Source: Pseudomonadales bacterium
GTDB taxonomy: Bacteria; Pseudomonadota; Gammaproteobacteria; Pseudomonadales; Ketobacteraceae
Direction: 5' to 3'
NCBI GenBank assembly: GCA_020062665.1
Contig: JAGUVW010000017.1
Location: 1 to 64,000, forward strand
DNA length: 64,000 nt
Positions 41,880 through 51,826 of this stretch are shown here, one piece after another. The position numbers and the translations under genes were made by a program. Under the pieces are notes generated by a model. The model saw only the letters and a program-made list of their open reading frames with translations, ran no database searches and was not told the origin of the DNA. Position 1 is the first letter of the stretch. Each line of letters begins with the position of its first letter.

Positions 41880-43568
41880 ATGGCAGAAGCAGCGGAGAAA
41901 AAAACCTCGTCCGGATTTGCGGTGCTGGACGGTCTGGGTGGATTGGGCGTCATCAAGCAGATTGGCTTGATGATTGGGCTTGCGGCCAGCATCGCGCTGG
42001 GATTTGGCGTCATCCTGTGGTCGCAGGAACCGGATTTCACGCCACTTTATACGGATATTTCCCATCTTGAAGCAGGTCAGGTGGCGGATCTGCTGCAGCG
42101 CGAGAATATCCGCTTCAAGGTCGATACTGCCAGCGGCATGCTGCTGGTGGAATCCAACCGTATTCACGATGCGCGCATGAAACTGGCGGCGGAAGGTTTT
42201 CCCACCGGTGCCAGTCTGGGATACGAGCTGCTCGACAAGGAGCAGGCCTTTGGCACCAGCCAGTTCATGGAAAAAACCCGTTACCACCGCAGTCTGGAAG
42301 GCGAGCTGGCGAAAACCATTTCCAGCATGAACCGGGTGCGGGGTGCCCGCGTCCACCTTGCCATGCCCAAGCGTTCTGTTTTCATCAGCGACAATCGCAA
42401 ACCGAGTGCGTCGGTATTCGTCGAACTCTATCCGGGTCAATCACTGGAGCGCATGCAGGTGGCCGCAATCGTGCAACTGGTGGCCGCCAGCATTCCCGAA
42501 CTGTCGGAAAAGCAGGTGACGGTGGTGGATCAGCGTGGTCAGCTGCTGTCGGATTCCGATCATGACAGCGAATTGGCGCTGGCGACCAAACAGCTGGATT
42601 ACAGCAAGAAAATCGAAGATCGCTATGTCGCGCGCATCAGCGGCATTCTGCAGTCCATCGTGGGTGACGATGGCTATCGCGTGCAGGTGAGCGCGGATGT
42701 GGATTTCAGCCAGACCGAGCAGACCTCGGAATCGTTCAACCCCGACCTGCCGGCTGTACGCAGCGAGCAGACGCTGAGTGAAATAGTGGGCGCGGGCGGT
42801 GCAGCGGCAGGTGTGCCAGGTGCGTTGTCGAGTCAGCCGCCCGGCGCGGTGACTGTGCCGGAGACCGCAGCAGGAGGCGCCAATGCCGCCCAGGCTGAAG
42901 GCGCGACTGCGGGTAACACGCGGCAACAGGCCACCCGCAATTTCGAGCTGGATCGCACCATCAGCCACACCCGCCATCAGGTCGGCGCCGTCAAGCGTCT
43001 GACAGTGGCGGTGGTGCTGGATGACAAACCGGTTTTGGTTGCCGGTGCAGACAACAAGCAGGAATTCACCCGTCAGCCATTGTCAGATGCCGAACTGGAG
43101 CGGATTCGTGTGCTGATCAAGGACGCCATTGGTTTTAACGCCGCCCGTGGCGACAGCGTTACGGTTATTAACCAGTCCTTCCGCATTCCGCAACCGTCGG
43201 ATGTGGTTGAGATTCCTCCGCCGCCGATCTGGGAGCAGCCCTGGTTTTGGGATCTGGTGAAGCGTGGCGGTGGTTTTCTGTTGGTTATCTTCCTGATTTT
43301 TGGAGTATTGCGTCCTATACTGAAACGGCTGGCGGACGTGGGTAAAGACGACGCGCTGGCCGCGCTGGAATCCCAACTCGGTGGTTCGCTGGGAATGGAA
43401 GGCGCGCTGGCCGGCGGCCCGGAAGTGACGTTGAGTGGCGCCTCCAACCCGTTGCTGCCAGGCCCGAATGCATCCTATGACCAGCATCTGGATGCAGTGA
43501 AATCCATGGTGGCGGAAGATCCCCGCCGCGTTGCGCAGGTGGTTAAAACCTGGATAGCCAATGAGTGA
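41880..43568 (+). CDS. fliF: Flagellar MS-ring protein FliF
   Basis: A 562-residue inner-membrane ring protein. First membrane helix at about 24-44 (IGLMIGLAASIALGFGVILW), periplasmic ring-building motifs (LYTDISHLEAGQVADLL, EGELAKTISSMNRVRGARVHLAMP), and second helix at about 460-480 (GGFLLVIFLIFGVLRPIL). The C-terminus is the FliG-binding tail (DPRRVAQVVKTWIANE). It overlaps fliG by 8 bases. Confidence 0.95.
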   Translation: MAEAAEKKTSSGFAVLDGLGGLGVIKQIGLMIGLAASIALGFGVILWSQEPDFTPLYTDISHLEAGQVADLLQRENIRFKVDTASGMLLVESNRIHDARMKLAAEGFPTGASLGYELLDKEQAFGTSQFMEKTRYHRSLEGELAKTISSMNRVRGARVHLAMPKRSVFISDNRKPSASVFVELYPGQSLERMQVAAIVQLVAASIPELSEKQVTVVDQRGQLLSDSDHDSELALATKQLDYSKKIEDRYVARISGILQSIVGDDGYRVQVSADVDFSQTEQTSESFNPDLPAVRSEQTLSEIVGAGGAAAGVPGALSSQPPGAVTVPETAAGGANAAQAEGATAGNTRQQATRNFELDRTISHTRHQVGAVKRLTVAVVLDDKPVLVAGADNKQEFTRQPLSDAELERIRVLIKDAIGFNAARGDSVTVINQSFRIPQPSDVVEIPPPPIWEQPWFWDLVKRGGGFLLVIFLIFGVLRPILKRLADVGKDDALAALESQLGGSLGMEGALAGGPEVTLSGASNPLLPGPNASYDQHLDAVKSMVAEDPRRVAQVVKTWIANE

Positions 43569-44589
43569 CAATGCAAACAAGAAAGAGGCAGCCAAGAGCA
43601 TTCCCGCGTTGGAAAAGGCGGCCATTCTGCTGATGTCCCTCGGCGAGGAAAATGCCGCCGAGGTGTTGCGTCATATGGGGCCCAAGGAAGTACAGAAAAT
43701 CGGCCTCACCATGTCGCGCCTGCAGAACATCAACAAGGATCAGGTTGAAGGCGTCATGGCGGAATTCATCGAGCAGATTTCCAATCAGACCGCCCTGGGA
43801 GTAGGCGCAGACGGCTACATTCGCAAAATGCTCGTCAATGCTTTGGGTGAAGACAAGGCCGGCACGCTGATCGATCGCATTCTTACCGGCGGCAACACCA
43901 CTGGCCTCGACACCTTGCGCTGGATGGATGCCCGCTCCGTTGCGGATCTCATCCGCTTTGAGCATCCCCAGATCCAGGCGATTGTGATTGCCTATCTCGA
44001 TCCGGATCAGGCGGCGGAAGCCTTGCGCTTTTTCGACGAACGCGTGCGGCTGGATATCATCATGCGGATTGCATCGCTGGAATCGGTGCAGCCCCATGCC
44101 ATGCAGGAACTCAACGACATCCTCGAAAAGCAGTTTTCCAAGCAGTCCGGTTCCGCTTCCACCAATCTGGGCGGTACCAAGTGTGCTGCTGACATCATGA
44201 ACTTCCTCGATACCACGGTCGAAGCGCAGCTGATGGAATCCATCAAGGAGATGGATGAAGATCTGGCGCAGGAAATCCAGGATCTGATGTTTGTCTTCGA
44301 CAACCTGGCGGATGTGGATGACCGGGGCATCCAGGCGTTGCTGCGGGAGGTTTCCTCGGAGTCCCTCATTCTGGCGCTCAAGGGTGCCGACGAAGTGGTG
44401 AAAGAAAAAATCTTCACCAACATGTCCAAGCGTGCGGCCGAATTGCTGCGGGATGACCTTGAAGCCAAGGGGCCGGTGAAAATCAGCGAAGTGGAAGCGG
44501 CGCAGAAGGAAATCCTGTCCATTGCCCGCCGCATGGCGGAAGCAGGCGAGATCGTGCTGGGAGGCAAGGGCGGCGAGGAGATGATCTGA
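43561..44589 (+). CDS. fliG: Flagellar motor switch protein FliG
   Basis: A 342-residue rotor protein. The N-terminal domain (ALEKAAILLMSLGEENAAEVLRHM) binds FliF. The EHPQ motif is in the middle domain (RFEHPQIQAIVIAYL). The C-terminal domain has the charged torque helix (DDRGIQALLREVSSESLILALKGA) that faces the stator. Translation is probably coupled to fliF by the 8-base overlap. Confidence 0.96.
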   Translation: MSDNANKKEAAKSIPALEKAAILLMSLGEENAAEVLRHMGPKEVQKIGLTMSRLQNINKDQVEGVMAEFIEQISNQTALGVGADGYIRKMLVNALGEDKAGTLIDRILTGGNTTGLDTLRWMDARSVADLIRFEHPQIQAIVIAYLDPDQAAEALRFFDERVRLDIIMRIASLESVQPHAMQELNDILEKQFSKQSGSASTNLGGTKCAADIMNFLDTTVEAQLMESIKEMDEDLAQEIQDLMFVFDNLADVDDRGIQALLREVSSESLILALKGADEVVKEKIFTNMSKRAAELLRDDLEAKGPVKISEVEAAQKEILSIARRMAEAGEIVLGGKGGEEMI

Positions 44590-44638
44590 TGATCATGTTC
44601 TTGACGCGCTGCGTCTGGTCGGATGGAGTTTTACTCCG

Positions 44639-45511
44639 ATGAAAGATCCCAAAACCGATATCCTCAGCGAAGACAACACCTCGCCGGATCAGTTGAGTGC
44701 CTGGGCGCGCTGGCAATTGCCCAACATGGACGCCGATGCGCCTGCCAAGCACAACGCCTTCAATATCGCAGCGCAGAAACGCCGCAAAGGCGAGCTGGCC
44801 GCTGAGCTGGAGCCTGAACCCGAAATCAAACCACCCACGCTGGAAGAAATCGAAGCCATCCGTCAGGCAGCTTATGCCGAAGGACGCGAGGAAGGGCGCG
44901 CGGCTGGCCACGAAGAGGGCTACAAGGATGGCTTCAAGCGGGGTGAAAGTGACCTGAAAGCTGCGGTTACCCGTGTCGGCCAGATTGCCCGTGTGCTGCT
45001 GGAACCCATTCCGCAGCAGGACGACGAGCTGGAGTCGGCTGTGCTGCAGCTGGTGGAAAATATCTGCAAGCGGGTGGTGCAGCGGGAGTTGTCAGTGGAT
45101 TCCAGCGGTTTGCGCAAGGTGGTGAGTTCGGCGCTGGAATGTCTGAACACGGGTGCCCAGCGCATTCGTGTGCATTTGAATCCGGTCGACTGCGAGATGA
45201 TCACCGCGCATCTGCGCGCCATGAGCGAACTGGAAGACAACTGGCGAGTGGTGCCCCATCCCACCATTACCCCCGGCGGCTGCATCGTCGAAACCGACAA
45301 CAGCCTGATCGATGCGCGGGCCGAAAAGCGTCTGGCTGCCGTCATTCAACAGGTGTTCGAGCGTCAGCAGCAGGCGCTGGAGGAATCATCGCAACAGCAG
45401 CGGGGCATGGATCAACTGCTGGGTGAGGTGGCGGCCTTCGCCGTTGATGATGTGACACCGCATGAGGATGACAGCGAGTTGGATGAGGATGATCCGTTCC
45501 ATGTCCCCTGA
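44639..45511 (+). CDS. fliH: Flagellar export ATPase regulator FliH
   Basis: A 290-residue stalk protein of the export apparatus. The N-terminal W-x-LP-x-D pattern (ARWQLPNMD) resembles other FliH proteins. A glycine-repeat helix ([23 protein letters not shown]) has the GxxxG spacing typical of FliH, and the C-terminal domain ([34 protein letters not shown]) binds FliI. It overlaps fliI by 11 bases. A palindrome GGAGTTTTACTCC just before the ATG may sequester part of the start site. Confidence 0.88.
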   Translation: MKDPKTDILSEDNTSPDQLSAWARWQLPNMDADAPAKHNAFNIAAQKRRKGELAAELEPEPEIKPPTLEEIEAIRQAAYAEGREEGRAAGHEEGYKDGFKRGESDLKAAVTRVGQIARVLLEPIPQQDDELESAVLQLVENICKRVVQRELSVDSSGLRKVVSSALECLNTGAQRIRVHLNPVDCEMITAHLRAMSELEDNWRVVPHPTITPGGCIVETDNSLIDARAEKRLAAVIQQVFERQQQALEESSQQQRGMDQLLGEVAAFAVDDVTPHEDDSELDEDDPFHVP

Positions 45512-46850
45512 TCTGAATCAGCGCGTCAGCATCGCGCGACGCATCAAGAACTACATTCCTTACACGCACAAGTCGCCGCCGTTTGTGACGGAAGGAAGGC
45601 TGCTGCGCATGGTGGGGCTGACGCTGGAAGCGGTCGGCTGCAAAGTGCCGGTCGGCGGACACTGCACCATTCGTTCACCCCAGGTTGGCGATGTGGAAGC
45701 AGAAGTGGTGGGCTTCTCCGATCAGAAAATGTTTTTGATGCCGATCGAGCCTGTTTCGGGCTTGCAGCCAGGCGCGCGCGTGATTCCCAATCAGCACGTT
45801 GCCAAAGTGCCGGTGGGCGAAGGCCTGCTGGGGCGCATCCTGAATGGCCGTGGCGAACCGCTCGACAGGAAAGGCCCGCTGGCGGTGGACGGCTATGTGC
45901 CGATGATGCGCGAAGCGATCAACCCGCTGGAGCGACAGCCGATATCGGAGCCACTCGATGTAGGCGTGCGCGCGATCAATTCCATTCTGTCGGTGGGGCG
46001 CGGCCAGCGCATGGGCCTGTTTGCCGGCAGCGGTGTGGGCAAGAGCGTGCTGCTGGGCATGATGACCCGCTTCACCAATGCCGACATTACCGTGGTGGGT
46101 CTGATCGGTGAGCGCGGTCGCGAGGTGAAGGAATTCATCGAGCACATCCTGGGCGCCGAAGGTTTGAAACGTTCCGTGGTGGTGGCGTCACCCGCAGACG
46201 ATTCCCCGTTGATGCGTATGCATGGTGCGATGCTGGCCACTGCGATTGCGGAACATTTTCGTGATCAAGGCAAGAACGTGCTGCTGCTGATGGATTCGCT
46301 GACGCGCTATGCCCAGGCTCAGCGCGAAATTGCGCTGTCGGTGGGTGAGCCGCCTGCGACCAAAGGTTATCCGCCCTCCGTGTTTGCCAAAATTCCACAA
46401 CTGGTGGAAAGGGCAGGTAACGGTCGCGAGGGTGGTGGTTCAATCACGGCGTTCTATACCGTGTTGACAGAAGGCGATGATGTCCAGGATCCGGTGGCAG
46501 ACGCAGCGCGCGCCATTCTGGATGGTCACGTGGTGCTGTCGCGGCGTCTGGCGGAGGAAGGCCAGTATCCTGCCATCGATATCGAGGCCTCCATCAGCCG
46601 GGCGATGCCGCAGATCGTTACGCCGGAGCATCTGCAGCAGGCGCAGGTGGTCAAACGTTTGTACGCCCGCTATCAGCAGAGCCGCGACCTGATCAGCGTG
46701 GGCGCCTATGTGCCGGGCAGCGATCCCGAAACCGATCTGGCGATCCAGAAAATCAAACCGATCCGCCAGTTTCTGGGGCAGGGGATTCTCGAAAAGGTGG
46801 ACTACAACAGTGCGCTGCAGCAACTGCAGAAGCTGACGACAGGGCGGTAA
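45501..46850 (+). CDS. fliI: Flagellar type III export ATPase FliI
   Basis: A 449-residue ATPase that powers or readies export of rod, hook and filament proteins. Walker [16 protein letters not shown], catalytic-Glu region [12 protein letters not shown], Walker [20 protein letters not shown], and [17 protein letters not shown]. The ATG at 45501 gives a normal length; an earlier Met at 45462 would lie deep in fliH. It forms the ATPase complex with FliH and FliJ. Confidence 0.95.
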   Translation: MSPDLNQRVSIARRIKNYIPYTHKSPPFVTEGRLLRMVGLTLEAVGCKVPVGGHCTIRSPQVGDVEAEVVGFSDQKMFLMPIEPVSGLQPGARVIPNQHVAKVPVGEGLLGRILNGRGEPLDRKGPLAVDGYVPMMREAINPLERQPISEPLDVGVRAINSILSVGRGQRMGLFAGSGVGKSVLLGMMTRFTNADITVVGLIGERGREVKEFIEHILGAEGLKRSVVVASPADDSPLMRMHGAMLATAIAEHFRDQGKNVLLLMDSLTRYAQAQREIALSVGEPPATKGYPPSVFAKIPQLVERAGNGREGGGSITAFYTVLTEGDDVQDPVADAARAILDGHVVLSRRLAEEGQYPAIDIEASISRAMPQIVTPEHLQQAQVVKRLYARYQQSRDLISVGAYVPGSDPETDLAIQKIKPIRQFLGQGILEKVDYNSALQQLQKLTTGR

Positions 46851-46856
46851 GCCGGC

Positions 46857-47297
46857 ATGAAAAAATCCGTGCGGCTGCGCCCCGTCCGCGATATCAAGCA
46901 ACAGCAGGAAAGGGCGGAAGCCCGCAAGCTGGCGGATCTGCAGCAGCAGCTGCAACAGGCGCGGCGTCAATGCCAGGAACTGGAAGGCTATCTGAAGGAA
47001 TACTTCAACGCCATCAGTACGCAGCGCCAGCACGTGCACCAGGCGTCCCAGCTGGCGTTGTACCAAGCCTTTGTTACCCGCCTGCAACAGGCCATCCAGC
47101 ATCAGCACCAGATGATTCGCCAGCGCGAAATGGCCGTTCAGGCGCAGACCAAAAAATGGATCGCCGCCAGCGAGCGCCTGCGTACCATGGATGATCTCAT
47201 CACGCGCACCCAAGCCCAGGAGCAGTTGGATGCCGACAAAAAGGAGCAGAAACTGCTGGACGACCGACCCTTTCGCTCCAACTCCGGCTTTGAATAA
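46857..47297 (+). CDS. fliJ: Flagellar export chaperone FliJ
   Basis: A 146-residue protein that is almost all coiled coil (very high Gln, Lys, Arg, Leu), 6 bases after fliI. The family's start (VRLRPVRDIKQQQE) and length fit FliJ, the central stalk of the export ATPase. It ends the operon; fliK to fliR, which usually follow, are not present next to it. Confidence 0.86.
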   Translation: MKKSVRLRPVRDIKQQQERAEARKLADLQQQLQQARRQCQELEGYLKEYFNAISTQRQHVHQASQLALYQAFVTRLQQAIQHQHQMIRQREMAVQAQTKKWIAASERLRTMDDLITRTQAQEQLDADKKEQKLLDDRPFRSNSGFE

Positions 47298-47392
47298 CTG
47301 GTTGTCAATCAAGACATTAATGGCTTGAACATCACATCGCGCGGACGCTGCCGGAACATGCGCCCGCCTGCCTGCCTAGAATCAAACGCCGC

Positions 47393-47419
47393 TAAAAGTA
47401 TTCGCGCTATAGCCAAACA
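47393..47419 (+). promoter_or_regulatory. Candidate sigma-28 promoter of the chemotaxis operon
   Basis: TAAA (47393-47396), 15 bases, GCCAAACA (47412-47419) keeps the -35 and the GCC of the -10 but matches the -10 box in 5 of 8 bases. It is in the 253-bp gap between fliJ and the STAS gene. Confidence 0.45.
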
Positions 47420-47426
47420 GAATAGT

Positions 47427-47449
47427 GATCTGATCCAGATCGGGTTTTT
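47427..47449 (+). terminator. Hairpin with T tract between fliJ and the chemotaxis operon
   Basis: GATCTG (47427-47432), ATC, CAGATC (47436-47441), GGG and TTTTT (47445-47449). It can be the fliJ terminator. If the sigma-28 candidate just upstream is real, it would instead form the 5' end of the chemotaxis mRNA. Confidence 0.5.
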
Positions 47450-47550
47450 GCTTCGATCAAACTAGCGTAAGTGTCGAAGCTGGCTATCCTTTTTAATGGA
47501 AGGATCGTTCCCCATCCCCTGTAATCATGCTCTGCCAGAAGACATCCGCT

Positions 47551-47832
47551 ATGGCCGAAACATCCCGGTTTGCACTGGAAAAAAACAGCGATATCAGCAA
47601 AGTGGAACAGCTGCACGAACGGCTGGAATCATTGCTGGAAGCAGCCTGCGCTGTCGAGATCGATGCCAGTGCGGTTGAACGCATTGACACCAGTACCCTG
47701 CAGGTGCTGACCGTGTTCATCAGAACCATGGCCAAGCATCATCTGGATGCGCGGATCGTGCAGCCGTCGCAGGGATTTGTGGATGCGGCCAGGTTGATGG
47801 GGCTGCAGCAATCCCTCCATTTGAATTCTTGA
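47551..47832 (+). CDS. STAS domain protein at the head of the chemotaxis operon
   Basis: A small STAS protein of 93 residues (101 if ATG 47527 is used). It has the hallmark AVEIDASAVERIDTSTLQVLTVFIRTM, with S/T at the phosphorylation position (IDTSTLQ), followed by the HHLDARIVQPSQGFVDAARLMGL half. STAS proteins at the head of che operons are poorly understood; it may tune CheA or a phosphatase input. The start is uncertain because neither candidate has a strong ribosome site. Confidence 0.82.
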   Translation: MAETSRFALEKNSDISKVEQLHERLESLLEAACAVEIDASAVERIDTSTLQVLTVFIRTMAKHHLDARIVQPSQGFVDAARLMGLQQSLHLNS

Positions 47833-47859
47833 CACACGTGCAACAACGGAGATTCCGAC

Positions 47860-48222
47860 ATGACGAAAATTCTGGCTGTCGATGATAGTGCGTCGATGCG
47901 ACAGATGGTGAGTTTCACCCTGCAGGGAGCAGGCTATGAGGTGGTCGAAGCCTGTGACGGTCAGGAAGCCCTCAATAAAGCCAAGCAGAGTCAGGTGGAT
48001 CTGGTGTTGTCGGATGTGAATATGCCGGTCATGGATGGGATTGCACTGATCAAGCAGCTGCGCACGCTGCCCAACTACAAATTCACACCCATCCTGATGC
48101 TGACCACGGAATCTGCCGCCGACAAGAAGACCGAAGGCAAAGCCGCCGGCGCAACGGGCTGGATCGTAAAACCCTTCAATCCGGATCAGTTGCTCAACAC
48201 CATCAAGAAAGTGCTGGGATAA
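47860..48222 (+). CDS. cheY: Chemotaxis response regulator CheY
   Basis: A 120-residue single-domain receiver. Acidic pair Asp8-Asp9, phosphorylated Asp52 in LSDVNMPVMDG, conserved Thr in LMLTTES and Lys in WIVKPFNP. Phosphorylated by the CheA in the next gene and expected to bind the switch (FliM, not in window) or to act as a sink. CheA starts 5 bases after its stop. Confidence 0.94.
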   Translation: MTKILAVDDSASMRQMVSFTLQGAGYEVVEACDGQEALNKAKQSQVDLVLSDVNMPVMDGIALIKQLRTLPNYKFTPILMLTTESAADKKTEGKAAGATGWIVKPFNPDQLLNTIKKVLG

Positions 48223-48227
48223 GCCCG

Positions 48228-50342
48228 ATGAGTATCGATCTGAGTCAGTTTCACCAGGTTTTTTTCGAAGAAAGTTTCGAGGGCCTGCAGTTGATGGAAT
48301 CCAGTTTGCTGGATCTGGATTGCGACAATGTGGACTCAGAGACGATCAATGCCATCTTTCGCGCTGCCCATTCCATCAAGGGCAGCAGCAGTACCTTTGG
48401 TTTCACTGCAGTGGCGGAATTCACTCACGTGCTGGAAACCCTGCTGGATCAGGTGCGTGAAGGTTCACGGCAGCTGACGGCAGAGATCGTGGATCTGCTG
48501 CTGCAGTCGGTGGATTGTCTGCGCAACCTGCTCACCGGGCTGCAGGCCGGACAAACGCCGGATGCTACTCATTCCCGTGAATTGATTGCCGCATTCAACC
48601 GGATTCTGGCGGTCAAACCGGTGGCTCAAGGGGCCGGAACCCAGTCCGCAACGCAAGCCGGCAAGATCGATCAGCCGGCAAAGATGGAGGCGGGCGAAGC
48701 GCAGGGAGTCACCCGCTGGCAGATCCGCTTCGTGCCCGACTCCAATATTCTGCGCACGGGCAATGAACCACTGCGCATGTTTCGCGAGCTGGCCGAACTG
48801 GGCGAGCTGCAATGCGTCGCCTCGGTTGACCGGCTGCCGGATCTGAATCAGCTCAATCCCGAGGAATGTCATCTGGGCTGGGACATCAGTCTGACTACTG
48901 CAGCGCCGCGCAGCAAGATCGAAGAAATCTTCGAGTGGGTGGCGGATGAATCCGATATCAGTATCGAAGCGGTGGATGCCATCGTGCCCCTGGCGACACC
49001 ACAGCCAGATGCAGAACCAGCGCAACGGGTGAGCCCGTCTGCAACGCTTCCTGAGCCGATGCCCGATAAAGTCGCACCCGTCAGCGTCGGCAAAGAAAAG
49101 GAAAAAGAATCTGCCAAAGCGGAATCCACCTCCATCCGTGTGTCCATCGAAAAAATCGACTCGCTGGTGAATCTGGTCGGCGAGCTTGTCATCACCCAGT
49201 CCATGCTGGGTCAGTTGGGTACAGAGTTCGACATGAGCAAGCTGACACGACTGCAGGAAGGGCTGGCCCAGCTTGAACACAACACGCGGGAGCTGCAGGA
49301 AAATGTCATGCGCATCCGCATGCTGCCGATCAGTTTCACCTTCAGCCGGTTTCCGCGCATGGTGCGGGATCTGTCCCGGCAACTGGGCAAGAAAATCGAA
49401 TTGAAACTGTCCGGCGAGCAGACCGAGCTGGATAAAACCGTGCTGGAAAAAATCGGCGATCCCCTGGTGCACCTGGTGCGCAATGCGCTCGATCACGGTC
49501 TGGAAACACCCGAACAGCGACGCGCAGCCGGCAAGTCGGAAACTGGCACCATCACTCTGCACGCCTATCATCAGGGCGGCAACATCATGATCGAAATCAG
49601 GGATGACGGGCGTGGACTCAACCGGCAGAAGATTCGCGCCAAGGCGATATCGAACAACCTCATTGGTGAGAATGATCCGCTCAGCGATGAACAGATTCAG
49701 GATCTGATTTTCCGGCCCGGCTTTTCCACCGCAGAAAAAGTGACGGATGTGTCCGGGCGTGGTGTCGGCATGGACGTAGTGCGCCGCAATATCAACGAAC
49801 TCAACGGCAGCATCGAGGTGCGCTCCGAGGAAGGTATCGGCAGCACCTTCACTATCCGCTTGCCGCTGACACTCGCCATTCTCGACGGACAGTTGATCCA
49901 GGTGGGCGATCAGGTCTACATCGTGCCGCTGGTATCCATCGTCGAATCCCTGCAGCCCAAGCTGGCGTTGGTCAATCGGGTGGCCGGTGGCTGCGACGTG
50001 TTTCGCCTGCGCAACGAATATATTCCCATCATCCATCTGGCCGAAATCTTTGGCATCCGGCCTCGCAATGACAATCTGGAAAAGAGTCTGCTGGTGGTGG
50101 TGGAAACCGGAACCGCCAAGGTTGCGCTGGTAGTTGATGATTTGTTGGGGCAGCAACAGGTGGTCATCAAGAGCATGGAAACCAACTACAGAAAGGTGGA
50201 AGGGGTTTCCGGCGCCACGATTCTTGGCGATGGCACCGTGTCACTGATACTGGATATTACCGATCTGGTGCAGATGGCCGGCGTACATCAGCAGCACAAA
50301 AATGGGCTCAGGCTGGTATCCAGTCGGGCCGCTCAGGGTTAA
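48228..50342 (+). CDS. cheA: Chemotaxis histidine kinase CheA
   Basis: A 704-residue kinase with the P1-P5 plan. Phosphorylated His48 lies in AAHSIKGSSSTFG (P1). A poorly conserved P2 and linker follow (about 150-290, with a Lys/Glu-rich stretch before 300). P3 dimer is IEKIDSLVNLVGELVITQSML, P4 ATPase has LVRNALDHGLETPEQR, DDGRGLN and GRGVGMDVV, and the CheW-like P5 closes the protein. The P4 motifs are intact, so it should be an active kinase. Confidence 0.94.
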   Translation: MSIDLSQFHQVFFEESFEGLQLMESSLLDLDCDNVDSETINAIFRAAHSIKGSSSTFGFTAVAEFTHVLETLLDQVREGSRQLTAEIVDLLLQSVDCLRNLLTGLQAGQTPDATHSRELIAAFNRILAVKPVAQGAGTQSATQAGKIDQPAKMEAGEAQGVTRWQIRFVPDSNILRTGNEPLRMFRELAELGELQCVASVDRLPDLNQLNPEECHLGWDISLTTAAPRSKIEEIFEWVADESDISIEAVDAIVPLATPQPDAEPAQRVSPSATLPEPMPDKVAPVSVGKEKEKESAKAESTSIRVSIEKIDSLVNLVGELVITQSMLGQLGTEFDMSKLTRLQEGLAQLEHNTRELQENVMRIRMLPISFTFSRFPRMVRDLSRQLGKKIELKLSGEQTELDKTVLEKIGDPLVHLVRNALDHGLETPEQRRAAGKSETGTITLHAYHQGGNIMIEIRDDGRGLNRQKIRAKAISNNLIGENDPLSDEQIQDLIFRPGFSTAEKVTDVSGRGVGMDVVRRNINELNGSIEVRSEEGIGSTFTIRLPLTLAILDGQLIQVGDQVYIVPLVSIVESLQPKLALVNRVAGGCDVFRLRNEYIPIIHLAEIFGIRPRNDNLEKSLLVVVETGTAKVALVVDDLLGQQQVVIKSMETNYRKVEGVSGATILGDGTVSLILDITDLVQMAGVHQQHKNGLRLVSSRAAQG

Positions 50343-50372
50343 CACGTGATTCAGGAAGTTGGGAGAAATCGC

Positions 50373-50933
50373 ATGAATTCGGCAGAACAACGCGCACTGG
50401 ATGTTTCGGATGTGGACTCGCCCCTGCACAGCACCGAGCAGACCGATCAATACCTCACTTTCATCATGGCCGGGGAAGAATACGGTGTGGACATTCTGCG
50501 GGTGCAGGAAATCCGTGGCTGGGAAACCGTGACGCCGATTCCCAACGCACCGCCGCACATCAAGGGTGTGATCAATCTGCGCGGCACCATCGTCCCCATC
50601 ATCGACCTGCGTCAGCGTTTTGGTCTGAGCAAAGTGGAATACGGCCCGCTGACAGTCGTGATCGTGCTCAAGGTTGAAACCCGCAAGGGCGCCCGCGTAA
50701 TGGGCATCGTGGTGGACGCTGTGAGTGATGTCTACAGCCTGTCGTCGCAAGAGATGCGTGCTGCGCCGGATCTGGGTGACAACGTCAATACGTCCTACAT
50801 CAAGGGGCTGGTCAATGTCGCTAGCAAGATGGTGATCCTGCTCGACATCAACGAGCTGCTGGGCATGGACACCATTCCGGAAGTATCGGCGTCGGCGCTG
50901 AATGAATTGAAGCAGGCCGTCGATCGCCACTGA
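50373..50933 (+). CDS. cheW: Chemotaxis coupling protein CheW
   Basis: A 186-residue CheW. The fold marks are QYLTFIMAGEEYGVDILRVQEI, PNAPPHIKGVINLRGTIVPIIDLRQRF and VVDAVSDVYSLSSQE. It joins receptors to the CheA above. ATG 50373 has GGGAG with 8-base spacing; the GTG at 50346 is a less likely start. Confidence 0.93.
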   Translation: MNSAEQRALDVSDVDSPLHSTEQTDQYLTFIMAGEEYGVDILRVQEIRGWETVTPIPNAPPHIKGVINLRGTIVPIIDLRQRFGLSKVEYGPLTVVIVLKVETRKGARVMGIVVDAVSDVYSLSSQEMRAAPDLGDNVNTSYIKGLVNVASKMVILLDINELLGMDTIPEVSASALNELKQAVDRH

Positions 50934-50944
50934 ACCTTCACCGT

Positions 50945-51826
50945 ATGCAGACACAACCGTCACTCCATCGAGCCGCAGAAAAAGGAGGATTTGCCGACCG
51001 CGAGTTCCCCATGACCGACGCGGACTTTGCGTTTATCCGCCGGCTCGCGAAAGAGCGCACGGGCATCGAGCTGGGTGATCACAAGAAGGAGATGATCTAT
51101 AGCCGTATCGTGCGCCGCATCCGCGCACTGGACCTGGGCGACTTCCGTGCCTACTGCGACTATCTGTCGCAGCATGAGGACGATGAACTGACGCCCTTCA
51201 TGAATGCCATCACCACCAATCTCACTTCATTCTTTCGTGAGCCGCATCACTTCGAATTTCTGGCCAGAAGCGTGTTCCCTGAGCTGAAGCGCCGGCAGGC
51301 CGGTTCACGCCGCTTGCGCATCTGGTCTGCCGGTTGTTCCACCGGTGAAGAGCCCTATTCGATCGCCATCACGCTCAGCCAAAGCCTCGGCACAGAGCGT
51401 TGGGACGCGCGCATCCTGGCGACCGATCTGGATACCAATGTCCTCAACCATGGCCGCGCCGGCATCTATGCGCAGGAGCGGGTGGCGGGCATTGATCCCG
51501 AGTTGCTTAAAAAACATTTCCAGATCCAGCGTGGCAAGAATCCAGACGATGACAAATATCGGGTCAAGGAACCGGTGCGGGAATTGATCCGTTTCAACCA
51601 GCTTAATCTGCTTGAAGAGTGGCCCATGCGCGGCCCGTTCGACGTGATTTTCTGTCGCAATGTGGTGATCTATTTCAGCAAGGACACCCAGAAAATTTTG
51701 TTCGATCGCTATGCCGACATTCTGGCGCCCGGTGGCTATCTATTTATCGGCCATTCCGAAAGTCTGCATGGCGTATCGCGGCGTTTCGAACCCCTGGGTC
51801 GCACCATCTACAGGAGAATTCAGTGA
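50945..51826 (+). CDS. cheR2: Chemotaxis protein methyltransferase CheR (second copy)
   Basis: A 293-residue CheR. The helical N-domain (FAFIRRLAKERTGIELGDHKKEMIYSRIVRRIRAL), ITTNLTSFFREPHHFEFL, the SAM loop IWSAGCSTGEEPYSIAI and FDVIFCRNVVIYFS are typical. It differs from the CheR at 9037, so it is not a recent duplicate. An ATG at 51011 is a possible shorter start. The stop overlaps the cheD start by one base. Confidence 0.92.
   Translation: MQTQPSLHRAAEKGGFADREFPMTDADFAFIRRLAKERTGIELGDHKKEMIYSRIVRRIRALDLGDFRAYCDYLSQHEDDELTPFMNAITTNLTSFFREPHHFEFLARSVFPELKRRQAGSRRLRIWSAGCSTGEEPYSIAITLSQSLGTERWDARILATDLDTNVLNHGRAGIYAQERVAGIDPELLKKHFQIQRGKNPDDDKYRVKEPVRELIRFNQLNLLEEWPMRGPFDVIFCRNVVIYFSKDTQKILFDRYADILAPGGYLFIGHSESLHGVSRRFEPLGRTIYRRIQ

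Noticed and set aside
44623-44805. Short plus-strand frame [10 protein letters not shown] before and inside fliH
   Set aside because: It overlaps fliH in another frame and has no family; fliH in its own frame has clear motifs.
48465-50156. Long minus-strand frame opposite cheA
   Set aside because: Composition (His, Gln, Leu, Phe) and lack of motifs mark it as the antisense shadow of cheA.
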